DNA from: Pseudomonas sp. RC10
GTDB lineage: Bacteria; Pseudomonadota; Gammaproteobacteria; Pseudomonadales; Pseudomonadaceae
Direction of reading: 5' to 3'
NCBI RefSeq assembly: GCF_038397775.1
Contig: NZ_CP151650.1
Span: forward strand, 5,580,001 to 5,644,000
Length of the DNA stretch: 64,000 nucleotides
Notes under the pieces: model-generated
What the model was told of the DNA's origin: nothing
What the model saw: only the letters and a program-made list of their open reading frames with translations
Database searches by the model: none
Shown here: positions 9,438 through 20,055 of the stretch, piece by piece
Numbering within the stretch: position 1 is the stretch's first letter
Layout of the letters: every line of letters starts with the position of its first letter
Made by a program: the position numbers and the translations under genes

Positions 9438-10573
9438 AGTTTTTCCGCTGCCAGACGCAGCGTCTCCTCTCGCTTGGGAAAGCACAGGCGAATCAGGCGC
9501 TGGCCTTCGGGCGGATTCTGATAGAACACGGACGGGGGAATGCTCGCCACGCCATGCTCGCGGGTCATCCACAGCGACATGTCCACGTCGTTCAGATCAG
9601 GACGAATCTGTGAGTAATCGACCAGTTGGAAATACGTCCCGGCGGCGCGGGTGAAGGTAAAACGCGAGCCTTCGAGGCGGTCGCAAAAAAAGTCACGTTT
9701 AGCCTGGTAGAACGCTGGCAGCTCCTCGACGTGCTCTGGACAGGCCGCCATGAAATCGGCCAACGCCCACTGCAACGGGGTCACGCCACAGAAGCCGACG
9801 AATTGGTGAACCTTACGCATCTCGGCGGTCAGCGCAGGCGGTGCGATGAGATAGCCGGTTTTCCAGCCGGTCACGTGGTAGGTCTTGCCAAACGAACTGA
9901 CCACGAATGCTCGCGCATACAGCTCATCGTGAGCCAAGACGCTGGCGTGTTTCACGCCGTCGAACACCAAGTGCTCGTACACCTCGTCGCTGACCAGATA
10001 GATATCACGATCACGAATGAGCGCCGCCAACTGGTCGAGTTCGGCGCGGGTGACCAACGCACCGCTCGGGTTGTGCGGGGTATTGATGATGATCATGCGG
10101 GTCTTCGGACTCAACGCGGCAGTGAGCTGCTCCCAATCGATGGAGAAGTCACCCGCCTTGAGTTGCACGTGCACGCAACGGCCACCGGCCAGCTCCACCG
10201 AAGGCTCGTAGCTGTCGTAACTGGGGTCGAACACGATGACTTCGTCGCCAGCCCGAACCACGGTCTGAATGGCACAAAAGATGGCATGGGTCGCGCCGGG
10301 GGTGATGGTCACCTCGGTGTCGACGTTGACGTCACGGCCGTATGCACGCGCGATCTTGGCAGCCACTTGCTGACGTAGCGCGGGCAGGCCCGCCATCGGT
10401 GCGTACTGGTTGAAGCCGTCCATGGTGCGGCGACAAAGGGCTTCGCGCAGTGCGTCAGGCCCGTCGAAGTCGGGAAAACCCTGGGAAAGATTGATCGCGC
10501 CGGTATCGGCTGCAAGCTGGGACATCACGGTAAAAATGGTGGTGCCAACGTTCGGCAATTTGCTGGTGATCAT
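9425..10573 (-). CDS. Pyridoxal-phosphate aminotransferase, methionine/glutamine type (YbdL-like)
   Basis: 382 residues from ATG 10573 (MITSKLPNVGTTIFTVMSQL). A class I/II aminotransferase: NTPHNPSGALVT binds substrate and cofactor, and the PLP lysine is in SSFGKTYHVTGWKTGY. The best family match is YbdL/MtnE, which prefers methionine, with glutamine and aromatic acids as donors. It overlaps the YafV-type amidase downstream, supporting a role in methionine salvage. The longer frame to 10633 adds an unlikely 20-residue head. Confidence 0.88.
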   Translation of the reverse strand: MITSKLPNVGTTIFTVMSQLAADTGAINLSQGFPDFDGPDALREALCRRTMDGFNQYAPMAGLPALRQQVAAKIARAYGRDVNVDTEVTITPGATHAIFCAIQTVVRAGDEVIVFDPSYDSYEPSVELAGGRCVHVQLKAGDFSIDWEQLTAALSPKTRMIIINTPHNPSGALVTRAELDQLAALIRDRDIYLVSDEVYEHLVFDGVKHASVLAHDELYARAFVVSSFGKTYHVTGWKTGYLIAPPALTAEMRKVHQFVGFCGVTPLQWALADFMAACPEHVEELPAFYQAKRDFFCDRLEGSRFTFTRAAGTYFQLVDYSQIRPDLNDVDMSLWMTREHGVASIPPSVFYQNPPEGQRLIRLCFPKREETLRLAAEKLCAI

Positions 10574-10647
10574 CGGGTTTTCCTGCTCCACACCCGGCTC
10601 CAGAACGGCACGGGGACCCGCAGAATAGCCCATCCTTGACGCATAAA

Positions 10648-10670
10648 AAAAGGCGCCATTGGCGCCTTTT
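10648..10670 (-). terminator. Terminator of der
   Basis: AAAAGGCGCC ATT GGCGCCTTTT, a perfect ten-pair stem with a T-run on the minus strand. It lies 22 bases past the der stop and upstream of the aminotransferase gene, which therefore has its own promoter. Confidence 0.88.
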
Positions 10671-10691
10671 CGAAGAAAGTCCGTTACCGAA

Positions 10692-12161
10692 TCAACGCTT
10701 GTCCTTGCGCTTCTTCTCGGCTTTCTTGTGGTGCGACATCAAGCGACGCTTCTTGTTGACCTGGCGGTCGGTCAGCGTGTTCTTGTTGCCTTCGTACGGG
10801 TTATCGCCACCCTTGAACTCGATGCGGATCGGCGTACCGACAAGCTTGAGGACGCGGCGGTAGGTGTTCTCCAGATAGCGCACGTAGGACTTCGGTACGC
10901 GCTCAACCTGGTTCCCGTGGATCACGATGATCGGCGGGTTCGCGCCACCCAGGTGAGCATAACGCAGCTTGATCCGACGGCTGTTGACCATTGGCGGCTG
11001 GTGCTCGGTGACCGCGTCTTCGAGGATCTGGGTCAGGCGGCTGGTCGGCCAGCGGGTGACCGCCGACTTGAACGAGTTCTGCACCGATTGGTACAGGTTG
11101 CCGACGCCCGTGCCATGCAGCGCGGAAATGAAGTGGATGTCCGCGAAGTCGACGAAGAACAACCGGCGCTCCAGCTCGGTCTTCACGTAGTCGCGCTCGC
11201 TCGGCACCATGCCATCCCACTTGTTCAGTGCGATGACCAGTGCGCGACCAGCTTCCAGCGCGAAGCCCAGCAGGTTCAGGTCGTGATCGACCACGCCTTC
11301 GCGGGCGTCCATGACGAAGATCACCACGTTGGCGTCTTTGATCGCCTGCAGGGTTTTCACCACCGAGAATTTTTCGACTTCTTCGTGGATCTTGCCGCGC
11401 TTGCGCACGCCGGCGGTGTCGATCAGCGTGTACTTCTCGTCGTTGCGTTCGAACGGGATATAGATACTGTCGCGGGTGGTGCCGGGCTGGTCGTAGACGA
11501 TCACGCGGTCTTCACCGAGCATGCGGTTGACCAGCGTCGATTTACCAACGTTCGGACGACCGATGATCGCGATCTTGATGCCGTCCTTCTCGCTAGGACC
11601 CGGAATGCGCTTGGCTTCCTCGCCTTCGGCGACGTCTTCCTCTTCGCCCTCTTCCACTTCATCAGCGTCTTTGGGGAATTCGCGCAGGGCGATGTCCAGC
11701 ATCTGCGTGATGCCGCGACCGTGGGCGCCAGCGATCGGGATCGCGTCGCCCATGCCCAGTGGCGCGAACTCGGCACGTGCCATGTCAGGGTCGATGTTAT
11801 CGACCTTGTTGGCGATCACGTACGAGGTCTTGTTGCGCTTGCGCAAGTGCTCGCCAATCATTTGGTCGGCAGCGGTGAAGCCGGCCTTGGCGTCCACCAG
11901 GAACAGCACGACATCGGCTTCTTCGATGGCCAGCAGCGACTGCTCGGCCATCTTTTCGTCCATGCCGTGTTCATCACCGGAAATACCGCCGGTGTCGATC
12001 ACAATGTAGGTGCGCCCTTGCCACTTGGCCTCGCCGTACTGGCGATCACGGGTCAGACCGGACAAGTCGCCGACGATGGCGTCGCGACTACGGGTCAGGC
12101 GGTTGAACAAGGTGGACTTGCCGACGTTCGGTCGACCCACCAGGGCGATTACGGGAACCAT
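10692..12161 (-). CDS. der: Ribosome-assembly GTPase Der (EngA)
   Basis: 489 residues from ATG 12161 ([20 protein letters not shown]); the in-frame ATG at 12173 would add MESR and does not match the family. Two GTPase domains in tandem, each with GRPNVGKST (about residues 9 and 200), DTAG-type G3 (DTGG, DTAG) and NK(V/W)D G4 motifs, separated by an acidic linker ([15 protein letters not shown]), then a KH-like domain and a Lys/Arg-rich tail. Essential for 50S subunit maturation. The gene follows bamB but a terminator lies between. Confidence 0.97.
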   Translation of the reverse strand: MVPVIALVGRPNVGKSTLFNRLTRSRDAIVGDLSGLTRDRQYGEAKWQGRTYIVIDTGGISGDEHGMDEKMAEQSLLAIEEADVVLFLVDAKAGFTAADQMIGEHLRKRNKTSYVIANKVDNIDPDMARAEFAPLGMGDAIPIAGAHGRGITQMLDIALREFPKDADEVEEGEEEDVAEGEEAKRIPGPSEKDGIKIAIIGRPNVGKSTLVNRMLGEDRVIVYDQPGTTRDSIYIPFERNDEKYTLIDTAGVRKRGKIHEEVEKFSVVKTLQAIKDANVVIFVMDAREGVVDHDLNLLGFALEAGRALVIALNKWDGMVPSERDYVKTELERRLFFVDFADIHFISALHGTGVGNLYQSVQNSFKSAVTRWPTSRLTQILEDAVTEHQPPMVNSRRIKLRYAHLGGANPPIIVIHGNQVERVPKSYVRYLENTYRRVLKLVGTPIRIEFKGGDNPYEGNKNTLTDRQVNKKRRLMSHHKKAEKKRKDKR

Positions 12162-12196
12162 GCGGCTCTCCACTTCGTTATTTCAGAAAATACAAA

Positions 12197-12299
12197 AGCC
12201 GCTGCAAGGCAGCGGCCGGAGTTCGGAGCGGCATTCAACACGCCGCAAGCCCCGTCAACGCGGGGCCGCCAGAGGAAAGCCGCCGAGCGGCCTCCTCTA
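12197..12299 (-). terminator. Terminator region after bamB
   Basis: On the minus strand GCCGCTGC CTT GCAGCGGC is followed by TTTTGTATTTTC (hairpin at 12198-12216). A second hairpin, AGAGGA...GCCGC CGA GCGGC...TCCTCT, lies at 12271-12298, directly after bamB. Together they separate the hisS-bamB operon from der. Confidence 0.7.
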
Positions 12300-12312
12300 G
12301 CATAGACAGCCA

Positions 12313-13464
12313 CTACTTGATCGTCAGGGCTTCCAGCTTGCCGCTGTTGCCAAAGACGTAAATAGTGTTGCCGGAGACCAGCGGACGCGCACGCAGGCCG
12401 TCGCTGTCGATCTTTTCACGCCCGACGAAGTGACCGTCGACCTGGCTGAGCAGATGCAGATAACCTTCGAAGTCACCGACCGCCACGTAGCTGGAAAACA
12501 CTTCCGGAGAGCCCAGTTGACGACGGGCCAGCGAGTCGTTGCTCCACAGCGCCGTGGAAGAACGCTCATCGACGCCTTCAACGGTGCCGTTGGCCAGCGA
12601 AACGTAGACGCTGCCGAAGCCTTGTGCCACGCCGGAGTAGCTCGAGGCATCACGCTGCCACAGCACGCGGCCGCTTTGCAGCTCCAGACCGGCTACACGA
12701 CCTTGGTAGGTCGCCACGTACAAGGTGCTGCCGGACAACAGCAGGCCGCCGTCGATATCGACCACGCGATCCAGCTCCGAGCGACCTTGGGGAATCGCAA
12801 CGCGCTGCTCCCAGACCGGTACACCGTTGGTGGTGTCGAGGGCTACGACCTTGCCGGTCGAAAGGCCAGCGACGGCCAACTGGCTGGTCACGATCGGGGC
12901 GCCGGTGCCACGCAGCGTCAACACCGCAGGACTGCTTTCGTAAATCCAGCGCTGGTTACCGGTGGCGGCATCGTAACCGATCACTTTGTCGTCCTGAGTC
13001 TGGGCGACAACCACATCACCATTGGTGGCCGGAGCGGACAGCACTTCGCTGGTCGCCTTGGCTTTCCACTTCTGCTCGCCGGTGGATTCGTCGAGGACGA
13101 TCACTTCGCCACGCAGGGTACCGACCATGACCAGACCGGAACCTACGCCGACCGCGCCGGAAACAGGTTGCTCCAGCTCTTTCTTCCAGACCACGTCGCC
13201 GTTGCTGCGGTTGATCGCCATGATCAGACCTTTAGCGTCGGCAGCGTAGATGTTGTCGCCGTCGATGGCTGGGACGAGCATGTTGTAGATATCGCCCTGG
13301 CCGTCACCGACCGAGCGGCTCCACAACTTCTGCAGGATCACTTCTTCCTTGAAGCTGGTGAGCTCGGCCGGAGGCAATTCCTTTTTGCTGTTGCTGCTGC
13401 AACCCGCGGCCAGAACGGCCAGAGCCAGCAATGCTGCATGTTTCCAACGAATCACGTCACGCAT
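12313..13464 (-). CDS. bamB: Outer-membrane assembly lipoprotein BamB
   Basis: 383-residue lipoprotein with a lipobox LAAGC (C22), then an eight-bladed PQQ-type beta-propeller with repeats such as VYAADAKGLIMAINRSNGDV and VWKKELEQPV. BamB is the periplasmic scaffold that helps BamA insert outer-membrane proteins. The ATG at 13464 overlaps the upstream yfgM stop (13457) by eight bases, so translation is coupled. The gene order hisS-yfgM-bamB-der is the standard gamma-proteobacterial one. Confidence 0.96.
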   Translation of the reverse strand: MRDVIRWKHAALLALAVLAAGCSSNSKKELPPAELTSFKEEVILQKLWSRSVGDGQGDIYNMLVPAIDGDNIYAADAKGLIMAINRSNGDVVWKKELEQPVSGAVGVGSGLVMVGTLRGEVIVLDESTGEQKWKAKATSEVLSAPATNGDVVVAQTQDDKVIGYDAATGNQRWIYESSPAVLTLRGTGAPIVTSQLAVAGLSTGKVVALDTTNGVPVWEQRVAIPQGRSELDRVVDIDGGLLLSGSTLYVATYQGRVAGLELQSGRVLWQRDASSYSGVAQGFGSVYVSLANGTVEGVDERSSTALWSNDSLARRQLGSPEVFSSYVAVGDFEGYLHLLSQVDGHFVGREKIDSDGLRARPLVSGNTIYVFGNSGKLEALTIK

Positions 13465-14098
13465 CCCCTTTCGCCAGATCGTCGAGCTTCATTTGCAGGC
13501 CGCCCACTGCCGATTGCTCGGACAGCGCAGCCTTGGCTTTCTTGTATGCAGCGTACGCATCATCAGTACGACCCAACTGAACCAGCAGGTCGCCACGCAG
13601 TTCTTCACGGCTGGCTTCGAAAGACTTGTCGACCTGACCGTCAAGCAGCTTCAACGCATCTTCCGCCTTGTTCTGGGCCGCAAGCACGCGAGCCAGACGT
13701 TGACGGGCGATTTCGCCCAAGGTCGGGTTGACCGGTTTGTCGTTGACCGCTTTCAGTTCACTGACCGCATCGTCCAGCTTGCCAGTGTCGACCGCGACCT
13801 TGGCCACGAACAGGCTGCCGTACTGAGCGTAGGCCGTGCCACCGAAATCGCTTTTCAGCTTGCCAGCGATGGCCGCCACTTGACCCGCATCCGCCTGGCC
13901 ACTTGGCGTCAGGGCCGTTTCCAGCAATTGCTGGTACAACGCCGAAGCACCTTGTGCCTGGTTGTTCTGATAGCGATGCCAGGCCTGCCAGCCCAACACC
14001 ACGATCACCGCGAGCAGACCGCCGGTGACCAAAGGCTTGCCGTTACGCTGCCACCAGTCCTTTACCGCCGCCAGCTGTTCATCATCGGTACTCGACAC
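13457..14098 (-). CDS. yfgM: YfgM-family inner-membrane TPR protein (SecYEG ancillary)
   Basis: 213 residues from a GTG at 14098 (VSSTDDEQLAAVKDWWQRNG), behind AGGAGTAGTGGC; the in-frame codon at 14116 has no ribosome site. A short cytoplasmic head is followed by one membrane segment (VTGGLLAVIVVLGWQAW, about 23-40) and a periplasmic TPR-like domain. YfgM works with PpiD at the Sec translocon as a chaperone for exported proteins. It sits between hisS and bamB, its usual place. Confidence 0.93.
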   Translation of the reverse strand: MSSTDDEQLAAVKDWWQRNGKPLVTGGLLAVIVVLGWQAWHRYQNNQAQGASALYQQLLETALTPSGQADAGQVAAIAGKLKSDFGGTAYAQYGSLFVAKVAVDTGKLDDAVSELKAVNDKPVNPTLGEIARQRLARVLAAQNKAEDALKLLDGQVDKSFEASREELRGDLLVQLGRTDDAYAAYKKAKAALSEQSAVGGLQMKLDDLAKGDA

Positions 14099-14134
14099 GC
14101 CACTACTCCTATCCAATCCGGCTATTTATTCGCT

Positions 14135-15424
14135 TCAGCCCTGCACGATGCAGGTGGCCAGGTGCTCGGAAAGAGCATCCCATGCAACAGTTTGTTGTTC
14201 GCCTTGACCGCGCAGCGGCTTGACGCCCACTTCCTTGCGGGCCAGTTCTTCGTCTCCCAGGATCAGCGCAAACAATGCGCTGCTCTTGTCAGCCTTCTTG
14301 AACTGGCTCTTGAAGCTGCCTGCTCCAGCGTTGACCTGCAGACGCAGGTTCGGCGCCTGATCGCGCAGGCGCTCGGACAAGGCCAGTGCCGCCAGTTCAG
14401 CCGCTTCACCGAACGCGCAGACGTAGACGTCAACGGTACGGGAGATTTCTTCCGGGATTTTGTCCAGGGTTTCCAGCAGCAGGACCAGGCGCTCGATCCC
14501 CATGGCGAAACCGACGCCCGTGGTGGGCTTGCCGCCCATTTGCTCGACCAGACCGTCGTAACGGCCACCCGCGCAGACGGTGCCCTGAGCCCCGAGCTGA
14601 TCGGTGACCCATTCGAAAACGGTCTTGCTGTAGTAATCCAGACCACGGACCAGCTTCGGGTTGATCACGTAAGGAATGCCAACAGCATCCAGACGCGCTT
14701 TCAGGCCTTCGAAGTGAATCCGCGACTCTTCATCCAGATAATCCGCCAGCTTCGGTGCATCCACCAGAACAGCCTGGGTCTCAGGGTTCTTGGTGTCCAG
14801 CACGCGCAGCGGGTTGGTTTTCAGACGGCGTTGGCTGTCTTCGTCCAGTTGGTCGTGACGCGCCGACAGGTACTCGACCAGCGCCTCGCGGTAACGCCCA
14901 CGGGCTTCGCTGGTGCCTAGACTGTTGAGTTCAAGCTTCACCGCACTGCGAATGCCCAACAATTCCCACAGACGCCACGTCAGCACGATCAGCTCGGCAT
15001 CGATGTCCGGACCGTCGAGGTTGAACACTTCCAGACCGATCTGGTGGAACTGGCGATAACGGCCTTTTTGTGGACGTTCGTGGCGGAACATCGGGCCGAT
15101 GTACCAGAGCTTCTGCACTTGGCCACCGCCGGTGATCCCGTGCTCAAGTACCGCGCGCACGCAGGCCGCTGTGCCTTCAGGGCGCAGGGTCAGCGAATCG
15201 CCGTTGCGGTCTTCGAAGGTGTACATCTCTTTTTCGACGATGTCGGTGACTTCGCCAATGGAGCGTTTGAACAGATCGGTGAACTCGACGATCGGCATGC
15301 GGATCTGGCGATAACCGTAGTTATCCAGCAAACGCGATACGGTGCCTTCGAAGTAGCGCCACAGCGGGGTCTGGTCCGGCAGGATGTCGTTCATGCCACG
15401 AATGGCTTGCAGAGACTTACTCAC
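14135..15424 (-). CDS. hisS: Histidyl-tRNA synthetase
   Basis: 429 residues starting [20 protein letters not shown]. It has class II motif 1, motif 2 ([16 protein letters not shown]) and motif 3 ([16 protein letters not shown]), plus the histidine motifs [15 protein letters not shown] and AGGRYDGL, then a C-terminal anticodon-binding domain from about residue 330. It charges tRNA-His. It follows ispG by 22 bases and precedes yfgM by 36, in one transcription unit. Confidence 0.98.
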   Translation of the reverse strand: MSKSLQAIRGMNDILPDQTPLWRYFEGTVSRLLDNYGYRQIRMPIVEFTDLFKRSIGEVTDIVEKEMYTFEDRNGDSLTLRPEGTAACVRAVLEHGITGGGQVQKLWYIGPMFRHERPQKGRYRQFHQIGLEVFNLDGPDIDAELIVLTWRLWELLGIRSAVKLELNSLGTSEARGRYREALVEYLSARHDQLDEDSQRRLKTNPLRVLDTKNPETQAVLVDAPKLADYLDEESRIHFEGLKARLDAVGIPYVINPKLVRGLDYYSKTVFEWVTDQLGAQGTVCAGGRYDGLVEQMGGKPTTGVGFAMGIERLVLLLETLDKIPEEISRTVDVYVCAFGEAAELAALALSERLRDQAPNLRLQVNAGAGSFKSQFKKADKSSALFALILGDEELARKEVGVKPLRGQGEQQTVAWDALSEHLATCIVQG

Positions 15425-15446
15425 AAAAATTCCTTGGAAAACTGGG

Positions 15447-16556
15447 TTAGCCGCGAACGATCAGCGCTGCGTCGGCCTCGACCTTTTCGGCCGCTTTCTG
15501 ACGGATCAGGCGTTCAAGCTCGTCCACCAGATTGTCATTGGTCAGCTTTTGCGATGGCTTGCCATCGATGTAGATCAGGTTCGGCGTGCCGCCCGTCAGG
15601 CCGACATGAGCCTCCTTGGCTTCGCCCGGACCGTTAACCACACAACCGATCACCGCCACATCCAGCGGGACCAGCAGGTCTTCAAGTCGCCCTTCCAGTT
15701 CGTTCATGGTCTTGACCACATCGAAATTCTGCCGCGAGCAGCTCGGGCAGGCGATGAAGTTGATGCCACGGGAACGCAGGTGCAGCGACTTGAGGATGTC
15801 GTAGCCGACTTTCACTTCTTCAACAGGATCGGCGGCCAGCGAGATACGGATGGTATCGCCAATTCCTTCGGCCAGCAGCATACCTAGGCCGACGGCCGAT
15901 TTCACTGTGCCTGAACGCAAACCACCCGCTTCGGTGATCCCGAGGTGCAGCGGCTGGATGATTTGCTTGGCCAGCAGGCGATAGGCTTCGACGGCCATGA
16001 ACACGTCCGACGCCTTGACGCTGACCTTGAAGTCCTGGAAATCCAGGCGATCGAGGTGTTCAACGTGGCGCAAGGCCGACTCCACCAGGGCAGCCGGGGT
16101 CGGTTCGCCATACTTTTTCTGCAGATCTTTTTCCAACGAACCGGCGTTCACGCCAATACGGATTGGAATGCCCCGGTCGCGTGCTGCATCGACCACCGCG
16201 CGTACCCGGTCTTCGCGCCCGATGTTGCCCGGGTTGATGCGCAGGCAATCGACGCCCAGCTCAGCCACGCGCAGCGCAATCTTGTAGTCGAAATGGATGT
16301 CGGCCACCAGCGGCACTTTGACCAGCTGTTTGATACGTCCGAACGCTTCGGCGGCGTCCATGTCGGGGACGGACACACGAACGATGTCCACGCCCGCCGC
16401 TTCCAGACGATTGATCTGGGCAACGGTTGCGGCGACATCGTTGGTGTCGCTGTTGGTCATGCTCTGTACCGCGATCGGCGCATCACCGCCGACCGGCACG
16501 GAGCCGACCCAGATTTTACGAGATTCGCGACGTTTGATCGGAGATTCGCCGTGCAT
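15447..16556 (-). CDS. ispG: 4-hydroxy-3-methylbut-2-enyl diphosphate synthase (flavodoxin-type), IspG
   Basis: 369 residues. An iron-sulfur enzyme of the MEP isoprenoid pathway that reduces MEcPP to HMBPP. The N-terminal TIM barrel ([20 protein letters not shown]) is followed by the [4Fe-4S] domain with CPSC (about residue 269) and [16 protein letters not shown]. Being an Fe-S protein it depends on the isc cluster a few kilobases away. The start is three bases after the rodZ stop. Confidence 0.97.
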   Translation of the reverse strand: MHGESPIKRRESRKIWVGSVPVGGDAPIAVQSMTNSDTNDVAATVAQINRLEAAGVDIVRVSVPDMDAAEAFGRIKQLVKVPLVADIHFDYKIALRVAELGVDCLRINPGNIGREDRVRAVVDAARDRGIPIRIGVNAGSLEKDLQKKYGEPTPAALVESALRHVEHLDRLDFQDFKVSVKASDVFMAVEAYRLLAKQIIQPLHLGITEAGGLRSGTVKSAVGLGMLLAEGIGDTIRISLAADPVEEVKVGYDILKSLHLRSRGINFIACPSCSRQNFDVVKTMNELEGRLEDLLVPLDVAVIGCVVNGPGEAKEAHVGLTGGTPNLIYIDGKPSQKLTNDNLVDELERLIRQKAAEKVEADAALIVRG

Positions 16557-16559
16557 GAC

Positions 16560-17582
16560 TTATTGCCCCAGCTTCATGCGAGCCGTCTGGCCCGATGTGA
16601 AAGGTGTGACGTCCACCGGCTGGCCGTTGTAGCTGACCTGTGCGGCACGGGCCACGCCCAGACGGACCGACAAAGGCGGCTTGCCGCTGACGCTGACATT
16701 GTCGCCCGAATGCTTGAGGCCGGTGCTGAGCACCTTGCCGTTGGCGTCGGTGATCTGAAACCAGCAATCGGCGGTGAACTGCAACTGTACCTGTCCGAAA
16801 CCAGCCGGGGTCGGCGCTGTATCGGCAGGATTAGGAGCTGGCGCAGGGACAGCCGCTGTGGCGGGTGCGGAGGTTGCACCTGGCATCGGAACCGTGTGCG
16901 CAGGCACAGCAGGCGTCGCAGCAGTGCCGTGAGCTGGAGCGACCGGTGCAGTAGTCACCGGCGCAGGCGTAGTCGGCGCAGCAGCGGTATTCGGTGCGGT
17001 GGAGGAAGAATCGGTGTTGTTCAGTGGCAGTGGCGCCGTGTTGTTCTGCCCTTCTGCGACTGCCTGATCTTCTGGCTCGTCCAGCGGGTGAATCTGGGTG
17101 GTGCCGTCGGCGCTTTCGACTTCGACGTGCTCCATGCCGAGGCTGGTCGGTTCCTTGCCACGCAAAGTCGCCTGATCCTGCCACCACACGAAACCGCCAC
17201 CAATCAACGCAACCAGTAATAACAGGCTGACGATACGCAGAATATTGTGGGACAGACGCACAGGCTCTTCGATACGGCCCAAGGCGTGAACGTTGCTGCC
17301 CTGTCCGTCGGTGCCGGTGTATTGATCGAACTGAGCGACCAGCGCGGTCTGGTCCAGGCCCATCAATTTCGCGTAGGCACGGATGTAGCCCCGAGCAAAC
17401 GTGTGGCCCGGAAGCTTCTCAAAATCGCCCGACTCCACATAACCCAAGGAAGTCGCGGTGAGGTTCAACCTCAAAGCCACATCTGGCAGCGACCAGTTTT
17501 TACTCTCGCGAGCCTGGCGCAAGGTTTCACCAGGATTCGTACGAGTGGCTGCTACAACTTCGGGATGCGCCGCTTTCATCAT
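16560..17582 (-). CDS. rodZ: Cytoskeleton protein RodZ
   Basis: About 340 residues. The N-terminal helix-turn-helix domain (residues 16-85, LRQARESKNWSLPDVALRLN) binds MreB. One membrane segment follows near 113-135 (ILRIVSLLLLVALIGGGFVW), then a long Pro/Ala/Thr-rich periplasmic linker (about 170-255) and a C-terminal DUF4115 beta domain. It sets rod shape. Two adjacent ATGs (17582, 17579) overlap the pilF stop as ATGATGA, so coupling is likely and the exact start is open by one codon. Confidence 0.94.
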   Translation of the reverse strand: MMKAAHPEVVAATRTNPGETLRQARESKNWSLPDVALRLNLTATSLGYVESGDFEKLPGHTFARGYIRAYAKLMGLDQTALVAQFDQYTGTDGQGSNVHALGRIEEPVRLSHNILRIVSLLLLVALIGGGFVWWQDQATLRGKEPTSLGMEHVEVESADGTTQIHPLDEPEDQAVAEGQNNTAPLPLNNTDSSSTAPNTAAAPTTPAPVTTAPVAPAHGTAATPAVPAHTVPMPGATSAPATAAVPAPAPNPADTAPTPAGFGQVQLQFTADCWFQITDANGKVLSTGLKHSGDNVSVSGKPPLSVRLGVARAAQVSYNGQPVDVTPFTSGQTARMKLGQ

Positions 17583-18337
17583 TGCTCCGACAGGTATTGC
17601 TGATATTCCGGCGTGCCGGGATAGAGTCTTTTTAGTTGCAGGCCATAACTGGCTGCCTTGTTGCGATCGTCATAGATCTTCGCCAGGCGCGTACCCAGCA
17701 ACAGGCTACGTGCATTCTGCTCGCTCAGTTGGCTGAAACGGTCATAGTAATCACGCGCCGGCACATAATGCCTGTCTTCGTAAGACAACTCAGCCATTTC
17801 CAGCAACGCACGTGGCTGTTGGGCGTCGAGCCTGAGGGCCTTGGTGAACTCGTCGAGCGCCTGATCCCGATTGCCCAGCATCACGGAGGTCATGCCGAGG
17901 TTCTCGAAGACCCGGGCACGCTCGGCATAGAGATTGTCGTCCGCAGCCTGCTGGAAGCGCTCGTAAGCGGCTTTGTAGCGTTTTTGCTGGTAGAGAAAGC
18001 TGCCGTAATTATTGAGGATGCGAGCATCCTTGGGGCGAGAGGACAACGCTTTCTTGTAATACTGATCTGCAAGCTCAGGCTCGGCCTCGGCCTGAAACAC
18101 CAGCCCCAGCGCAGCATTGGCATCGGGGTCGGAGCTGTCCAGCTCCAGTGCTTTTTTCAATGGCGCCTTCGCACGCTCCATCTGCCCCTGCTGCAGATAG
18201 CCGATCCCCAACTGCACATAAGCCTGACGAGCATCTTCACGTCCCTTGCCGGTACTCATCGGATCGACGTTGCCGGTGGAAACACAGCCAGCCAGCAGCG
18301 TGACAAAACACAGCAGCAGCGCAGCGGGCAGGGACAT
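17579..18337 (-). CDS. pilF: Type IV pilus biogenesis/stability lipoprotein PilF (PilW)
   Basis: 252 residues from ATG 18337, behind GAGAGGATCTCT; the longer frame begins with a TTG at 18355 and lacks support. A lipobox LLAGC (C18) is followed by about six TPR repeats (AYVQLGIGYLQQGQMERAKA, PDANAALGLVFQAEAEPELA). PilF is the pilotin that carries the PilQ secretin to the outer membrane. 252 is the length of P. aeruginosa PilF. It lies in the rlmN-pilF-rodZ-ispG operon. Confidence 0.95.
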   Translation of the reverse strand: MSLPAALLLCFVTLLAGCVSTGNVDPMSTGKGREDARQAYVQLGIGYLQQGQMERAKAPLKKALELDSSDPDANAALGLVFQAEAEPELADQYYKKALSSRPKDARILNNYGSFLYQQKRYKAAYERFQQAADDNLYAERARVFENLGMTSVMLGNRDQALDEFTKALRLDAQQPRALLEMAELSYEDRHYVPARDYYDRFSQLSEQNARSLLLGTRLAKIYDDRNKAASYGLQLKRLYPGTPEYQQYLSEQ

Positions 18338-18363
18338 AGAGATCCTCTCAGTCAATTTCGCAG

Positions 18364-19512
18364 TCAGGTGCGAGCCGCAGCGACCTGAGCCCCTTCGGTC
18401 TCGGCACTGAGCTCGCGCACAGCAATGTAGCGTTCGCTGCGGCGAGTGCGGTCCATTACCTGCCCGACCAGTTGGCCACAGGCAGCATCGATGTCCTCAC
18501 CGCGCGTGGTGCGCACAGTGACGTTGAATCCAGCGTGGTGCAGCAGATCCTGAAAACGACGGATCGCGTTGTTGCTCGGACGCTCATAACCAGAATGCGG
18601 GAACGGGTTGAATGGAATCAGGTTGATCTTGCACGGCGTGTCCTTGAGCAGCTCGATCATCTCCACGGCATGCTCAGGCTTGTCGTTGACGTCCTTGAGC
18701 AGGGTGTATTCGATGGTCAGGACGCGCTTCTCACCCAATGCCGACATGTAGTTGCGGCAGGATTCGAGCAGCATTTTCAACGGGTATTTCTTGTTGATCG
18801 GCACCAACTGGTTGCGCAGCGCGTCGTTCGGCGCGTGCAGCGAAAGCGCCAGCGACACGTCAATGTGCTGTGCCAGCACGTCGATCATCGGTACCACGCC
18901 AGAGGTGGACAGCGTCACCCGACGTTTGGAGATGCCATAGCCGAAGTCGTCCATCATCAGACGCATGGCGGCAATGACATTGTCGAAGTTCAGCAATGGC
19001 TCGCCCATGCCCATCATCACCACGTTGGTGATGGCACGGTCGACGGTCGCCGGGACACTGCCGAAAGATTTGTTGGCAATCCACACCTGACCGATGACTT
19101 CGGCGGCGGTGAGGTTGCTGTTGAAGCCTTGCTTGCCGGTGGAGCAGAAACTGCAATCCAGCGCGCAGCCCGCTTGGGAAGAGACACACAAGGTGCCGCG
19201 TTTGCCCTGCGGGATGTAAACAGTCTCGACGCAGCTGCCGGACGCCACGCGCACGACCCACTTACGGGTGCCGTCGGTGGAGATGTCCTCGCTGACGACT
19301 TCGGGACCCCGAATTTCGGCACGACGCTCAAGCTTTTCGCGCAGCGCCTTGCCGACGTTCGTCATGGCTTCGAAATTATCGACGCCATAGTGGTGAATCC
19401 ACTTCATGACCTGACCGGCACGGAAGCGTTTCTCCCCGATGGACTCGAAGAATTTTTCCATTTCCTGCAGGGTCAGACCCAACAGGTTGATTTTGCCAGT
19501 CGTATCAGTCAT
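18364..19512 (-). CDS. rlmN: Dual-specificity 23S rRNA/tRNA adenine-C2 methyltransferase RlmN
   Basis: 382-residue radical-SAM enzyme with the cluster motif C116-x3-C120-x2-C123 (CALDCSFC), [12 protein letters not shown] for SAM binding and the second conserved Cys in AACGQL near the C-terminus that forms the methyl-transfer thioester. It methylates A2503 of 23S rRNA and A37 of several tRNAs. The start ATG 19512 is 27 bases after ndk. It precedes pilF by 26 bases. Confidence 0.97.
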   Translation of the reverse strand: MTDTTGKINLLGLTLQEMEKFFESIGEKRFRAGQVMKWIHHYGVDNFEAMTNVGKALREKLERRAEIRGPEVVSEDISTDGTRKWVVRVASGSCVETVYIPQGKRGTLCVSSQAGCALDCSFCSTGKQGFNSNLTAAEVIGQVWIANKSFGSVPATVDRAITNVVMMGMGEPLLNFDNVIAAMRLMMDDFGYGISKRRVTLSTSGVVPMIDVLAQHIDVSLALSLHAPNDALRNQLVPINKKYPLKMLLESCRNYMSALGEKRVLTIEYTLLKDVNDKPEHAVEMIELLKDTPCKINLIPFNPFPHSGYERPSNNAIRRFQDLLHHAGFNVTVRTTRGEDIDAACGQLVGQVMDRTRRSERYIAVRELSAETEGAQVAAART

Positions 19513-19539
19513 GGATTCACCCTCACTCGCAGCAGCAGC

Positions 19540-19965
19540 TTAGCGAGTGGTTACCTCCGTAGCAGCGAAGAAGTAAGCGATTTCGCGAGCAGCAGCAGCT
19601 TCGGAGTCCGAACCGTGAACGGCGTTGGCGTCGATGGACTCGGCGAAGTCAGCGCGAATGGTGCCGGCAGCAGCTTCTTTTGGGTTGGTAGCGCCCATCA
19701 GCTCACGGTTTGCCAGGATGGCGTTTTCGCCTTCCAGCACCTGAACAACAACCGGACCGGAAGTCATGAAAGCAACCAGGTCGCCGAAGAAACCACGGGC
19801 GCTGTGCTCAGCGTAGAAACCTTCTGCTTCGGCCTTGGACAGTTGCTTCAGTTTCGAAGCGACGACGCGCAGACCGGCTTTTTCGAAGCGGGTGGTGATC
19901 TCGCCGATTACGTTTTTAGCAACAGCATCAGGCTTGATGATCGAGAAAGTACGTTGAACAGCCAT
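19540..19965 (-). CDS. ndk: Nucleoside diphosphate kinase
   Basis: 141 residues, [20 protein letters not shown]. The phosphorylated histidine is in NAVHGSDS, and the KPDAV phosphate-binding motif is at 11-15. It balances NTP pools by transferring the gamma phosphate. It is the first gene after the isc operon terminator and leads into rlmN. Confidence 0.98.
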   Translation of the reverse strand: MAVQRTFSIIKPDAVAKNVIGEITTRFEKAGLRVVASKLKQLSKAEAEGFYAEHSARGFFGDLVAFMTSGPVVVQVLEGENAILANRELMGATNPKEAAAGTIRADFAESIDANAVHGSDSEAAAAREIAYFFAATEVTTR

Positions 19966-20003
19966 GGTGTAACTCCAGAAACGGTGATTATTGCGAAAAA
20001 TTA

Positions 20004-20026
20004 AACCCGCGAATTATACGCGGGTT
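20004..20026 (-). terminator. Terminator of the isc operon
   Basis: AACCCGCG AATTATA CGCGGGTT hairpin, followed on the minus strand by TAATTTTTCG. It lies 30 bases past the iscX stop and before ndk. Confidence 0.8.
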
Positions 20027-20055
20027 CTGGTGTATTGCCTAACGTGCAGAGATGA

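Noticed and set aside
10659..12305. 548-codon plus-strand open frame
   Set aside because: Exact antisense shadow of der, no ribosome site or domain.
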